From: Cardiobacteriaceae bacterium
Lineage (GTDB): Bacteria; Pseudomonadota; Gammaproteobacteria; Cardiobacteriales; Cardiobacteriaceae
Length of the DNA stretch: 61,919 nt
Assembly: GCA_017934275.1 (NCBI GenBank)
Contig: JAGBJT010000023.1
Span: 1 to 61,919, forward strand
Reading direction: 5' to 3'
Positions 53,508 to 61,631 of the stretch are shown in pieces (position 1 is the first letter of the stretch; every line of letters begins with the position of its first letter). Made by a program: the position numbers and the translations under genes. The notes below the pieces were generated by a model. It did not search any database. It saw nothing but the letters and a program-made list of their open reading frames with translations, and was not told where the DNA came from.

Positions 53508-53601
53508 AAAAGAGCGGCGCATTCTATAAAGATTTATCAAACTGTCAAATTTTGTCGTAAGCATTGCCGTAAATGACAAAAATTGTCGCATTTGTCTGCC
53601 G

Positions 53602-53708
53602 TATAGTCGTTTCAGTTCAAAATAAGACAAGGCAGCGAGCCGAAGACAGTATCTAAAATACGGCGAGGCGAAGCTAACGCAGTATTATTTTGAAATGGAA
53701 CGACTATA
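53602..53708 (+). mobile_element. MITE copy 4 (~107 bp)
   Basis: TATAGTCGTTTCAGTTCAAA ... TTTGAAATGGAACGACTATA, nearly identical to copy 1 over its length. It lies between the tRNA gene and recO, ending 2 bases before the recO stop codon. The rest of 53508-53601 is AT-rich without visible feature. Confidence 0.85.
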
Positions 53709-53710
53709 AA

Positions 53711-54373
53711 TCAATTTTTGAGCAGATGGAGCAAATTAACCGCCGTCCGTTTAGTTTTGGTATTGCGGCTGGAATTAAAAAGCTGTTGCAGATAGTGTTT
53801 GAGATGATTTATTTCCGCATCCGTGAGTATTTCTAAATTGTCCGCTTCAACTGCTTCAATCAAATTTGCCGCAAATCCCGTTTTGCTCGGAATAAGCCGC
53901 GCCCAGCCAGCGGAATAATCAACACGGTAAAAATCCGCCGCTATTTCCCGTTCAGGTATTAGTCCCGCTTCTAAAAGTAAATGTACTTCTAGAGCGCGAA
54001 TATGCCGCGCACTGCAAGTCGATAAAGCCAGCTTGTATTTTTCATAAAGAAGAAAATCCGCGTCGAGATGATGGTTGTGTAAAACAATCTCATTGAGATA
54101 ATTCGCAGTAAGCCAGTCTTTACCGTGCAGCGGAAAAATCGTTTTCGTCTCCGCTGAATGTAAATTTCCTAAATCAGTCTTTTTGGTTAGATGAATCAAT
54201 AATTCTCGAAATGGAGCAAATTGCTCCGTATCACGGTGAGTTTTTTGTTGAGAAATACGCGCAATCGCTCGGATTAAACCGTGGTTTTGCGTTAATAAAT
54301 CAAGGAGATAACGGCTTTCACCGTAGGGAATTCTTTTGAGAATAAAAGCTGGTTCTTGGTCAAGAATAAGCAT
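53711..54373 (-). CDS. recO: DNA repair protein RecO
   Basis: Loads RecA onto SSB-coated DNA in the RecFOR pathway. The 220-aa protein begins with the OB fold (EPAFILKRIPYGESRYLLDLLTQNHGLIRAIARI) and continues as a helical domain (YLNEIVLHNHHLDADFLLYEKYKLAL, ALEVHLLLEAGLIPE). The zinc-binding Cys of some RecO proteins are not present, as in many gammaproteobacterial forms. Single gene. Confidence 0.92.
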   Translation of the reverse strand: MLILDQEPAFILKRIPYGESRYLLDLLTQNHGLIRAIARISQQKTHRDTEQFAPFRELLIHLTKKTDLGNLHSAETKTIFPLHGKDWLTANYLNEIVLHNHHLDADFLLYEKYKLALSTCSARHIRALEVHLLLEAGLIPEREIAADFYRVDYSAGWARLIPSKTGFAANLIEAVEADNLEILTDAEINHLKHYLQQLFNSSRNTKTKRTAVNLLHLLKN

Positions 54374-54456
54374 ATTTTGTTATGAACTACAAATTTACAG
54401 ATGGGAAGATGTGGTAGGCTCACCGCTCAAAAATTTTACTTGGAACACTGCGTTTT

Positions 54457-55038
54457 ATGCTGCTAATGATTGATAACTACGATTCTTTTACCTACAACTT
54501 GGTGCAATATTTCGCCGAGTTGGGGCAAGAAATAACCGTAAAACGCAATGACGAGACCAATATCGCTGAAATTGAACAATTGCAACCTCAATATATTGTG
54601 ATTTCTCCTGGTCCCTGCACACCAGCAGAGGCGGGAATTTCTAAATCAGTTATCGAATATTTTGCGGGCAAAATTCCACTTTTGGGAGTGTGTCTCGGTC
54701 ATCAATGTATAGCGGAGGTTTTCGGTGGAAAAATCGTGCGGGCTAAAAAAGTAATGCACGGTAAAACTTCGCTAATCTCTCATTCGAATATCGGAGTGTT
54801 TAGAGGTTTGAGTAATCCATTGCAGGTTACTCGTTACCATTCACTCGTTGCAGAAGCAAAATCGCTACCGCAAGAGTTGGAAATAACCGCATCGATAGAA
54901 GAAGAAGGAGAACAAGTGATTATGGGATTGCGGCATCGGAAATATTGTGTTGAAGGTGTGCAATTTCACCCAGAATCTTTTATGAGTAACGAAGGGCATT
55001 CTTTGCTTGCCAATTTTCTTAAACAAGAGGCAAATTGA
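54457..55038 (+). CDS. pabA: Anthranilate/aminodeoxychorismate synthase glutamine amidotransferase
   Basis: Supplies ammonia from glutamine for anthranilate (tryptophan) or aminodeoxychorismate (folate) synthesis. 193 aa, class I amidotransferase with Cys79 in LLGVCLGHQ, and His171 and Glu173 in VQFHPES; it begins [19 protein letters not shown]. Whether it serves TrpE or PabB cannot be read from sequence, since neither lies nearby. The stop overlaps the pilB start (TGATG), an unusual neighbour for this enzyme. Confidence 0.9.
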   Translation: MLLMIDNYDSFTYNLVQYFAELGQEITVKRNDETNIAEIEQLQPQYIVISPGPCTPAEAGISKSVIEYFAGKIPLLGVCLGHQCIAEVFGGKIVRAKKVMHGKTSLISHSNIGVFRGLSNPLQVTRYHSLVAEAKSLPQELEITASIEEEGEQVIMGLRHRKYCVEGVQFHPESFMSNEGHSLLANFLKQEAN

Positions 55039-56735
55039 TGGAAAACTATGATTTGCTAATCAACTATATGATTAAAAACGGTATTGCAACTCACGAGCAA
55101 ATCCGTGAAGTTCGCTCTGCCATCGTAAAAACTCGTGCTGGTTTCTTGCAGCAAATTTTGGCAGACGGTTTGATTTCTCCGTCAAAATTATCCGAAGCTA
55201 ACCGAGAACTCTATAACCTACCTTATGTTTCATTGCGGGAATTAGAAATTCCGCGCGAACTAACCAGTCAATTCAAAGAAGAAGTAGTCCGTAAGCATAT
55301 TGCCTTGCCGATGTTTTTAAGTGGCGGTCGCTTGTTTGTTGCAACGAGAGATCCAGGTAACCGCAATTTGCTCGACGAATTTAAGTATCAAGGCAATTTT
55401 TCATCGGTAGAACCTGTTGTTGCCGATAGTAATGTTATTGAAGCACTGATTGAAGAGCATTACGCAGGCACAGGCGGAATGGAAAATATCTTGTTGGAAG
55501 AAGATTCCACTCAACAAGATATGGATCGCATTTCCGATGCACTTTCGGCGATGGGCGGCGGTGAGGAAGAAGCACCAGTTGTCCGATTTGTTACGGGTAT
55601 GCTTTTAGATGCGATTCGCACAGGTGCATCTGACTTACACTTCGAACCGTATGAAACAACTTACCGTGTGCGTTTCCGTCGTGATGGTGTGTTACAAGAA
55701 GTAGCAAATCCGCCACCGAATATTGCAACTCGGATTACCGCTCGTCTGAAAGTTATGGCAAATTTGGATATTGCTGAAAAACGCGTTCCGCAAGACGGAC
55801 GGATTAAATTGATGGTATCCGAAACCAAAGCAATCGACTTCCGGGTAAATAGCTTGCCGACACTTTGGGGCGAAAAAATCGTATTACGGATTTTGGATAG
55901 TTCGGCGGCAAAACTCAATATCGATATTTTGGGTTTCGAACCAGAGCAAAAACAATATTATTTAGATGCAATTCATAAACCACAGGGAATGGTTCTGGTA
56001 ACTGGTCCGACGGGTTCTGGTAAAACGGTGTCGCTCTACACAGGATTAAATTTGCTTAATAAACCAACGGTGAATATTTCTACGGCGGAAGACCCAGTGG
56101 AAATTAACTTGCCAGGTATCAATCAGGTAAATGTCAATACCAAAACTGGTTTGGATTTCGCAGCGGCTTTGAAAGCGTTTTTACGGCAAGATCCTGACAT
56201 CATAATGGTGGGGGAAATTCGGGATATCACCACGGCGGAAATTGCGGTAAAAGCAGCACAAACGGGTCATATGGTTATGAGTACACTGCATACCAACGAT
56301 GTGCCGCAAACGATAGCTCGTTTGGTGAATATCGGTATTGAACCGTATAACATTGCCGCATCGGTGAATTTAATTATGGCGCAACGGCTTGCACGGCGTT
56401 TGTGTCAACATTGCAAAACTCGTGATCGCAAACGCCATCACGAAGAGCTAATAGCTTTGGGATTTGATGAAGAAGAACTCGATGATTTGAAAATTTATAC
56501 CGCCAAAGGTTGCGACCGTTGCTCGTATCAAGGTTATCGCGGACGGGCTGGTATTTATCAAGTTGTGCCGATTTCTGATTCTTTATCGGATTTGATTTTG
56601 AAGAATGCTTCTGCTGCTGAAATTGGTGAGCAATGCCGTAAGGAAGGATACGGAGATTTGCGCCGTTCAGCATTAAACAAGGTCAAGATGGGGTTGACTA
56701 GTATTGAAGAAGTGTTACGGGTAACAAGTGATTAA
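55038..56735 (+). CDS. pilB: Type IV pilus assembly ATPase PilB
   Basis: Cytoplasmic hexameric motor that drives pilus extension. The 565-aa protein has the N-terminal MshEN-like domain, Arg-finger region SDLHFEPYETTYRVRFRRDG, Walker A GPTGSGKTVSLYTGL, the Asp box PVEINLPGINQVNVN, Walker B DIIMVGEIRD, His box TGHMVMSTLHTND and a tetra-Cys zinc motif (CQHC ... CDRC). The ATG at 55038 follows AGAGG. pilC and pilD follow. Confidence 0.96.
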   Translation: MENYDLLINYMIKNGIATHEQIREVRSAIVKTRAGFLQQILADGLISPSKLSEANRELYNLPYVSLRELEIPRELTSQFKEEVVRKHIALPMFLSGGRLFVATRDPGNRNLLDEFKYQGNFSSVEPVVADSNVIEALIEEHYAGTGGMENILLEEDSTQQDMDRISDALSAMGGGEEEAPVVRFVTGMLLDAIRTGASDLHFEPYETTYRVRFRRDGVLQEVANPPPNIATRITARLKVMANLDIAEKRVPQDGRIKLMVSETKAIDFRVNSLPTLWGEKIVLRILDSSAAKLNIDILGFEPEQKQYYLDAIHKPQGMVLVTGPTGSGKTVSLYTGLNLLNKPTVNISTAEDPVEINLPGINQVNVNTKTGLDFAAALKAFLRQDPDIIMVGEIRDITTAEIAVKAAQTGHMVMSTLHTNDVPQTIARLVNIGIEPYNIAASVNLIMAQRLARRLCQHCKTRDRKRHHEELIALGFDEEELDDLKIYTAKGCDRCSYQGYRGRAGIYQVVPISDSLSDLILKNASAAEIGEQCRKEGYGDLRRSALNKVKMGLTSIEEVLRVTSD

Positions 56736-56754
56736 TTAACGGAGACTATTATTT

Positions 56755-57975
56755 ATGGCTGTCGAAGAGAAAAAACTCAAAACCTATACCTGGTCAGCAA
56801 AGAATAAGCAAGGCAAGACCATTAAAGGTGAGCACGATATGGCAAGTGAAGCTGTTTTGAAGGCTTTCTTGTCTCGTCAAGGTTTGACCAATATTCAGGT
56901 AAGAGAAAAAGCAAAACCTGTTTTTGAAAGTAAGGGAAGAATTAAGTCATCGAATATCGTGTTTTTTACACGGCAAATGGCGACGATGCTTCGTGCTGGT
57001 ATGCCTGTAATGCGTTCTTTGGAACTTGTAGGACAATCAATTGAACGCCCGAAAGCGATGCAGGAAATTGTTATTGATGTGTTTAACCGTATTCAAAATG
57101 GTGCAAGTTTTGCAGAAGCTTTGGCAGCGCATCCTGTTTATTTCAACAACTTATATACAAGTCTAGTAGCTGCTGGTGAAGAAGCTGGTATGTTAGAAAA
57201 AACAATGGATAACCTCGGCACTAACTTGGAAAAAAACGAAGCGGTTAAAAAGAAAATCAAAAAGGCTTTGCGTTATCCAATTATCGTTTTGTGTTTTGCG
57301 GCAATCGTAACAGCGATTTTGATGATTAAGGTTATTCCAGTATTTGCGGAATTTTTTGAAAGTAATGGTGGGCAATTACCGTGGATTACTCAATTTGTTA
57401 TGAGTATTTCTGACTTTTTGATTGATAAAGGAGCGTATTTACTTATCATCACAATTGCAGCTATTTACGGTTTTATATGGTTGAAAAAAAGAAATAGAAA
57501 TTTTGAAAAAAGGGTTAATAGGCTAGCTTTTAAAGCACCTCTGATTGGTGGAATTATTCGTTGCGGTGCGGTGGCTCGTTTTGCAGGAACAATGAGTATC
57601 CTTTTTAATGCTGGTGTCCCGATGATAAAAGGTTTAACTGCTGTTGCACCAGCTGTTGGCTCTGTGGTATTTGAAGAGGCAATCTATGTAATCCGCGACA
57701 ATGTGCAAAATGGTCAGCAGTTATCTTTTGCGATGAAAAATTCTGAACTATTTCCAATTGTGGCGGTGCAAATGACAGCGATTGGTGAGGAATCTGGTAA
57801 TCTAGGTGAGATGCTTGGTCGTGTTGGTCTTTTTTACGAAGAAGAACTTGATTGGCGGATTGATAACTTAACCTCAATGATTGAACCACTAATTATGGCG
57901 TTCTTGGGATTGGTAGTAGGTGGTCTCTTGATGGCTATGTATCTTCCAATGTTCCAAATTGGCGATTTGTTCTAA
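56755..57975 (+). CDS. pilC: Type IV pilus inner-membrane platform protein PilC
   Basis: Platform protein that links PilB to pilin assembly. 406 aa with two GspF-type repeats (FFTRQMATMLRAGMPVMRSLEL; RFAGTMSILFNAGVPMIKGLTA) and three long spans (IIVLCFAAIVTAILMIKVIPVF, YLLIITIAAIYGFIWL, LIMAFLGLVVGGLLMAMYLPMFQ). GGAG lies 11 bases before the ATG. It overlaps pilD by 1 base. Confidence 0.96.
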   Translation: MAVEEKKLKTYTWSAKNKQGKTIKGEHDMASEAVLKAFLSRQGLTNIQVREKAKPVFESKGRIKSSNIVFFTRQMATMLRAGMPVMRSLELVGQSIERPKAMQEIVIDVFNRIQNGASFAEALAAHPVYFNNLYTSLVAAGEEAGMLEKTMDNLGTNLEKNEAVKKKIKKALRYPIIVLCFAAIVTAILMIKVIPVFAEFFESNGGQLPWITQFVMSISDFLIDKGAYLLIITIAAIYGFIWLKKRNRNFEKRVNRLAFKAPLIGGIIRCGAVARFAGTMSILFNAGVPMIKGLTAVAPAVGSVVFEEAIYVIRDNVQNGQQLSFAMKNSELFPIVAVQMTAIGEESGNLGEMLGRVGLFYEEELDWRIDNLTSMIEPLIMAFLGLVVGGLLMAMYLPMFQIGDLF

Positions 57976-58847
57976 TGAGCATATTGAACGACTTATTTAC
58001 AGGAACTATCGGGCTTGCTTTTGCAAGCCTGATTGGTCTTATGGTGGGTAGCTTCCTTAATGTTGTGATTTACCGCCTCCCCGTGATGATGGATCGGCAA
58101 GAAAAACAACTAGCTTGGGAAATTCTGCACGGTGAAGGGCAGAAAAATCCATCTTTACCTGATGAGAAATTCAATCTCCTTTTCCCTAATTCGCATTGCC
58201 CTAATTGCAAGCACCATATTCGTGCTTGGGAGAATGTTCCTGTTATTAGCTATTTATTGCAGAAGGGAAAATGTCGTGGTTGTGGTCAGAAAATTTCTCC
58301 GCGCTATATGAGTGTAGAAATTTTGACGGCGGTTGCGAGTGGAGTTGCGGCTTGCTGTTTTGATACTGGCATTCAAGTTATTTTTGCTTTGCTTTTCACT
58401 TGGACGCTGATTGCTTTGATATTTATTGATGCGGAAAATTTCATTCTTCCCGATGTGTTGACCTTGCCTTTGATGTGGATTGGAATTTTTTGTGCTGTAT
58501 TACAGGGATTTTCTGGATTATTTGTATCTTTGCCTGAAAGCGTTCTTGGCGCGATGGTCGGATATGTATCGCTGTGGTTGGTTTATTGGATATTCAAAAT
58601 CATCACCAAAAAAGAGGGAATGGGCTTTGGAGATTTCAAATTACTCGCGGCATTGTGTGCTTGGCAAGGTGCGGTGATGCTACCGATAATTTTGTTTTTC
58701 GCTTCGATTTCAGGGATTATTTACGCCTTAATTAGCCGTGTTGGATTTGGTAAACCAATACCGTTCGGACCTTATTTAGCGGTAGCTGGTTGGCTATCAT
58801 TTTTATTTGGACGGCATTTGTTAGTGCTATTTGGTTTTGATAACTGA
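57975..58847 (+). CDS. pilD: Prepilin peptidase / N-methyltransferase PilD
   Basis: Cleaves the leader of type IV prepilins and methylates the new N-terminus. 290 aa, polytopic. Four zinc cysteines occur in CPNC ... CRGC (about 74-100). The two catalytic aspartates are in IFIDAENFILPD (about 154) and GMGFGDFKLLAALCAW (GxGDFK, about 220). Overlaps with pilC and coaE (TAATG, TGATG) show one operon. Confidence 0.96.
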   Translation: MSILNDLFTGTIGLAFASLIGLMVGSFLNVVIYRLPVMMDRQEKQLAWEILHGEGQKNPSLPDEKFNLLFPNSHCPNCKHHIRAWENVPVISYLLQKGKCRGCGQKISPRYMSVEILTAVASGVAACCFDTGIQVIFALLFTWTLIALIFIDAENFILPDVLTLPLMWIGIFCAVLQGFSGLFVSLPESVLGAMVGYVSLWLVYWIFKIITKKEGMGFGDFKLLAALCAWQGAVMLPIILFFASISGIIYALISRVGFGKPIPFGPYLAVAGWLSFLFGRHLLVLFGFDN

Positions 58848-59434
58848 TGATTATTGGCATCACTGGCGGTATTGCTAGCGGTAAGAGCAGTTGTTCGAAA
58901 TATTTTTCTTCGCTAGGTTATTCGGTGGTCGATGCTGATTTAATTTCGCGGGAAGTTGTTGCAGCGGGCGGTGATTTTTTACGGCTTTTGGTCGCAGAGT
59001 TTGGACGGAAAATTTTATTATCAGACGGTAATTTAGATCGAGCGTATTTTCGCGAATTGATTTTTTCTAATGCTGCCGTGATGAGCAAAGTTAATTCTCT
59101 GATGCACCCGTTAATTGCCGAAGTTGCGAAAGAACGGCTTTTCAATTATTCCCAATCAGATATAGTTTTCTACGATGCTGCACTACTTTTTGAGGCGGAG
59201 CATAATAAATTTTGCGATTTAACCGTAACCGTCGATATTCCTGAAAATTTACAAATTGAACGGGCACTGAAGCGCGGCAATATTACGAGAGAAATTTTGC
59301 AGAAAATAATGGCGGTGCAGATGCCGCGTTTTTTGCGCCTGATGCGTAGTAATTTTTGCATTGATAATTCTGGAACTTATGAGGATACGGAATATCAATG
59401 CGATTTATTTCTTAAAAAAATAAAAAATTTATGA
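58847..59434 (+). CDS. coaE: Dephospho-CoA kinase
   Basis: Last step of coenzyme A synthesis. 195 aa with P-loop GITGGIASGKSSCSKYF (3-19), DADLISREV, FYDAALLFEA and a CoA-domain lid. The gene is the usual partner of pilD in gamma- and betaproteobacteria. It overlaps pilD by 1 base. Confidence 0.95.
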   Translation: MIIGITGGIASGKSSCSKYFSSLGYSVVDADLISREVVAAGGDFLRLLVAEFGRKILLSDGNLDRAYFRELIFSNAAVMSKVNSLMHPLIAEVAKERLFNYSQSDIVFYDAALLFEAEHNKFCDLTVTVDIPENLQIERALKRGNITREILQKIMAVQMPRFLRLMRSNFCIDNSGTYEDTEYQCDLFLKKIKNL

Positions 59435-59441
59435 GACTTTT

Positions 59442-60146
59442 ATGAAAACGATTGCAATTATTGCTGCGATGCCAGAGGAATTGTTAGACTTATCTCATCA
59501 TTTGTCCGACATTTCGCAAGAGACAATTCACGGTAAGGAAATTACTACGGGGTATTTGGACGGTAAGCGGATTGTTTTGACTTTATCTGGTATTGGTAAG
59601 GTGAATGCCGCATTTGCGACGGCTTTGATTGTGTTGCAATATAAGCCAGATGTCGTAATAAATACGGGTAGTGCAGGTGCATTGTCGGCGGATTTGGATT
59701 TTGCTGATGTGGTTATTGCGGATAAATTGACGCAATACGATGTTGATATTAGCAAATTTGGATATTCAATCGGGCAAGTTCCTGGAATGTCGCAGTTTTT
59801 TGCAGTGGATAATGGGCTTTCTTCTTGTGTGGAAGCAGAGTTTTTGGCAACCGCGGCTAATAGCAATATAAAAATTCACCGTGGATTGATTGTTTCTGGC
59901 GATAAATTTATTGACGGTAAAGACAAAAAAACTGCGATTTTGCAAAATTTTCCCGCTGCTTTGGTTTGTGAAATGGAAGGCGCGGCGATTGCGCAAATTT
60001 GTGTGCAGGCGAATATTCCTTTTGCGGTTGTCCGTAGTGTGTCGGATAAAGCGGACGAAAGTTCTGGTATTGATTTCGACAAGTTTATAAAAGAAGCATC
60101 AAAAAGAAGTGCAGAAGTTGTTTTGCGCTTATTGCAAAAGTTATGA
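59442..60146 (+). CDS. mtnN: 5'-methylthioadenosine/S-adenosylhomocysteine nucleosidase
   Basis: Splits MTA and SAH, recycling methyl-donor by-products and feeding autoinducer-2 synthesis. 234 aa: IAAMPEELLDLS (7-18), NTGSAGALSADLDFADVVIAD, VSGDKFIDGK, and the ribose site EMEGAAIAQIC followed by VRSVSDKAD with the catalytic Asp. It starts 7 bases after coaE. The 428-base gap after it (60147-60574) holds a MITE relic, MITE copy 5 and the second two-hairpin leader. Confidence 0.95.
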   Translation: MKTIAIIAAMPEELLDLSHHLSDISQETIHGKEITTGYLDGKRIVLTLSGIGKVNAAFATALIVLQYKPDVVINTGSAGALSADLDFADVVIADKLTQYDVDISKFGYSIGQVPGMSQFFAVDNGLSSCVEAEFLATAANSNIKIHRGLIVSGDKFIDGKDKKTAILQNFPAALVCEMEGAAIAQICVQANIPFAVVRSVSDKADESSGIDFDKFIKEASKRSAEVVLRLLQKL

Positions 60147-60155
60147 CGGTGCTAA

Positions 60156-60229
60156 CTCGTTCCAATTCAAAATTAAGATAAGGTAGTAAGCTTAAAGATT
60201 GTATAGTCATTCCTTATCAAAATAGCTGT
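60156..60229 (-). mobile_element. Decayed MITE relic
   Basis: CTCGTTCCAATTCAAAATTAAGATAAGGTAGTAAGCTTAAAGATTG keeps the order of the MITE left half (GTTTCAGTTCAAAATAAGACAAGGCAGCGAGC...AAGA) with many substitutions, and TATAGTCATTCC follows. An old, degraded copy directly beside copy 5. Confidence 0.55.
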
Positions 60230-60231
60230 TT

Positions 60232-60338
60232 TATAGTCGTTCCACTTCAAAATAATACTGCGTTAGCTGCGCCTTGCCGTATTAGACATACTGTCTTCGG
60301 CTCGCTGCCTTGTCTTATTTTGAACTGAAACGACTATA
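60232..60338 (-). mobile_element. MITE copy 5 (~107 bp, inverted)
   Basis: TATAGTCGTTCCACTTCAAA ... ACTGAAACGACTATA, same orientation as copy 3, with a few substitutions in the core (GCTGCGCCTTGCCGTATTAGACATACTGTC). It lies between mtnN and the accessory genes at the right end of the window. Confidence 0.85.
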
Positions 60339-60494
60339 TCGACAAAGTCGGGAAATAAGCAGAAGCAGTGAGAATTTTGCGTTGGCTTGTCATAGCGGGT
60401 ATTTGCAAGAAATTAAAACTTGCTGATGATTTTAAGCTAAATACTTGCTATTGAATTTGTATATATAAAGTCTGGCTATGTAATACAAAAAACG

Positions 60495-60551
60495 GTTTAG
60501 TCTAGACTAAACCCCGTTATCTTGACAGATAACGGGGTTTAGTTTTTTTTT
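60495..60551 (+). promoter_or_regulatory. Two-hairpin leader with competing stems, copy 2
   Basis: A perfect 20-base dyad (GGTTTAGTCT mirrored by AGACTAAACC, 60495-60514) shares its right arm with a hairpin AAACCCCGTTATC / GATAACGGGGTTT whose loop is TTGACA, followed by AGTTTTTTTTTT. Same plan as at 30300 but unrelated stem sequence. It lies 24 bases before the start codon at 60575. It could end transcripts from the left or control the microprotein gene. Confidence 0.65.
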
Positions 60552-60574
60552 TACTTATAGATAGTGAGGTATTT

Positions 60575-60790
60575 ATGGCTATAAATGTTTTTGTTACTAG
60601 TAATAGACACGAAGCTGATTACAAAGTGTTTTTTACGACAAATAAATTTGAGGCAAAAGCTGCTCAAATTATCAAAGGTGGAAAATTGACTAGCAACAGG
60701 CATGTGGCAGATGCAAAAGTTTTTATTACTAATAACAAACATGAAGCGGATATTGTGATGCTGCAGGCTGATTTTCCAAAAGCTAAATAA
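60575..60790 (+). CDS. Tandem-repeat microprotein (DUF6150-like, 71 aa)
   Basis: Four imperfect 12-13-residue repeats: VFVTSNRHEADYK (5-17), VFFTTNKFEAKAA (18-30), KLTSNRHVADAK (37-48) and VFITNNKHEADIV (49-61). The pattern recalls the DUF6150 family of short beta-repeat proteins with N-x-x-x-A units. No signal peptide. GTGAGGT lies 6 bases before the ATG. Behind the two-hairpin leader and 12 bases ahead of the strong ribosome binding site of the next gene. Confidence 0.65.
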   Translation: MAINVFVTSNRHEADYKVFFTTNKFEAKAAQIIKGGKLTSNRHVADAKVFITNNKHEADIVMLQADFPKAK

Positions 60791-60802
60791 AGGAGGTGAT
60801 GT

Positions 60803-61631
60803 ATGCAAAAAAAAAATACCGATCGTCCTGCTGAAGACTGGAAAAGATTTAGATGGCATAGAAAATCCGTCAGTTCAAGAAATTTTAAGCAATGTTTGCG
60901 GGTCTTGGAAGATTAGTCAAGATCGTATAAAGGAAATTAAATATGCCGCTGCAGTTATAGATAATCGTATTGTTGCGGTATTTGAAGTTTCTAAATGGGT
61001 GCAGTGCGGAGATAGATATCGTTTTATCGGAAAACAAGCTAGTCCGAATATAGCTGATATGTTAGATGGAAAAGATGTATCTAAATATTACAACGGTAGT
61101 CAAAATCCAGTTAAATATTTGGGAATATCTGTTGTAAGCCTAGAACTAGTAGTAAGAGATACACCATCCACATATGAGATTGGGGTAAGTAAATTTGCTA
61201 CTGTTGAAGACAGAGAAAAATATGTTAAAGACATTAAAGACGGCGGCAGTGAATTGTTTTGGGAAGCTAATATGCTTTCTATGACAGTAATTCCATTAGA
61301 GGATACTACTGTAGAACTTACTACTTCCTACCGTATAAAAGATTTGAACGAAGATAGTGAAAGTGGTCGTGAAAGTATTGAAAAAGATATAAAAATTAAC
61401 ATTATTCACACAAGAATGCCGTTTAATGACGCAGAATCCCCTGTTAAGCTAATTGCAGCACATGGATGGAAAAGAAGATTTTATAGTTTTGATTTACCCT
61501 CCCATATTGATGTTGTAAATCTTGAACACAATTCTTTTTATGCCTTCAGTTTTCCTTGTTTGGATGGTTTTATGGATGCAGTGGACTATGGCGAAGATGA
61601 AGATGACACTAATCACACTTACATGATATAG
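60803..61631 (+). pseudogene. Hypothetical gene with a frameshift at a 10-A tract
   Basis: AGGAGGTGATGT gives an almost perfect ribosome binding site for the ATG at 60803. The next codons run through ten A; in the present state the frame ends after about 37 codons. With nine A the frame would continue from 60816 without a stop to 61631, giving about 275 residues: MQKKIPIVLLKTGKD, WKISQDRIKEIKYAAAVIDNRIVAVFEVSKW, DRYRFIGKQA, KYLGISVV and an acidic end. The VVAVFEV ... RYRFIGK pattern resembles an uncharacterised domain seen beside nucleases and defence genes. An internal GTG at 60999 has no ribosome binding site. The stop codon TAG is supplied by the end of the neighbouring insertion sequence. 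Confidence 0.65.
60807..60816 (+). repeat. Homopolymer of 10 A immediately after a start codon
   Basis: Ten A begin at the fifth base of the coding sequence at 60803. One A fewer restores a 275-codon frame, so slippage in replication or transcription would switch the gene. Confidence 0.9.
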
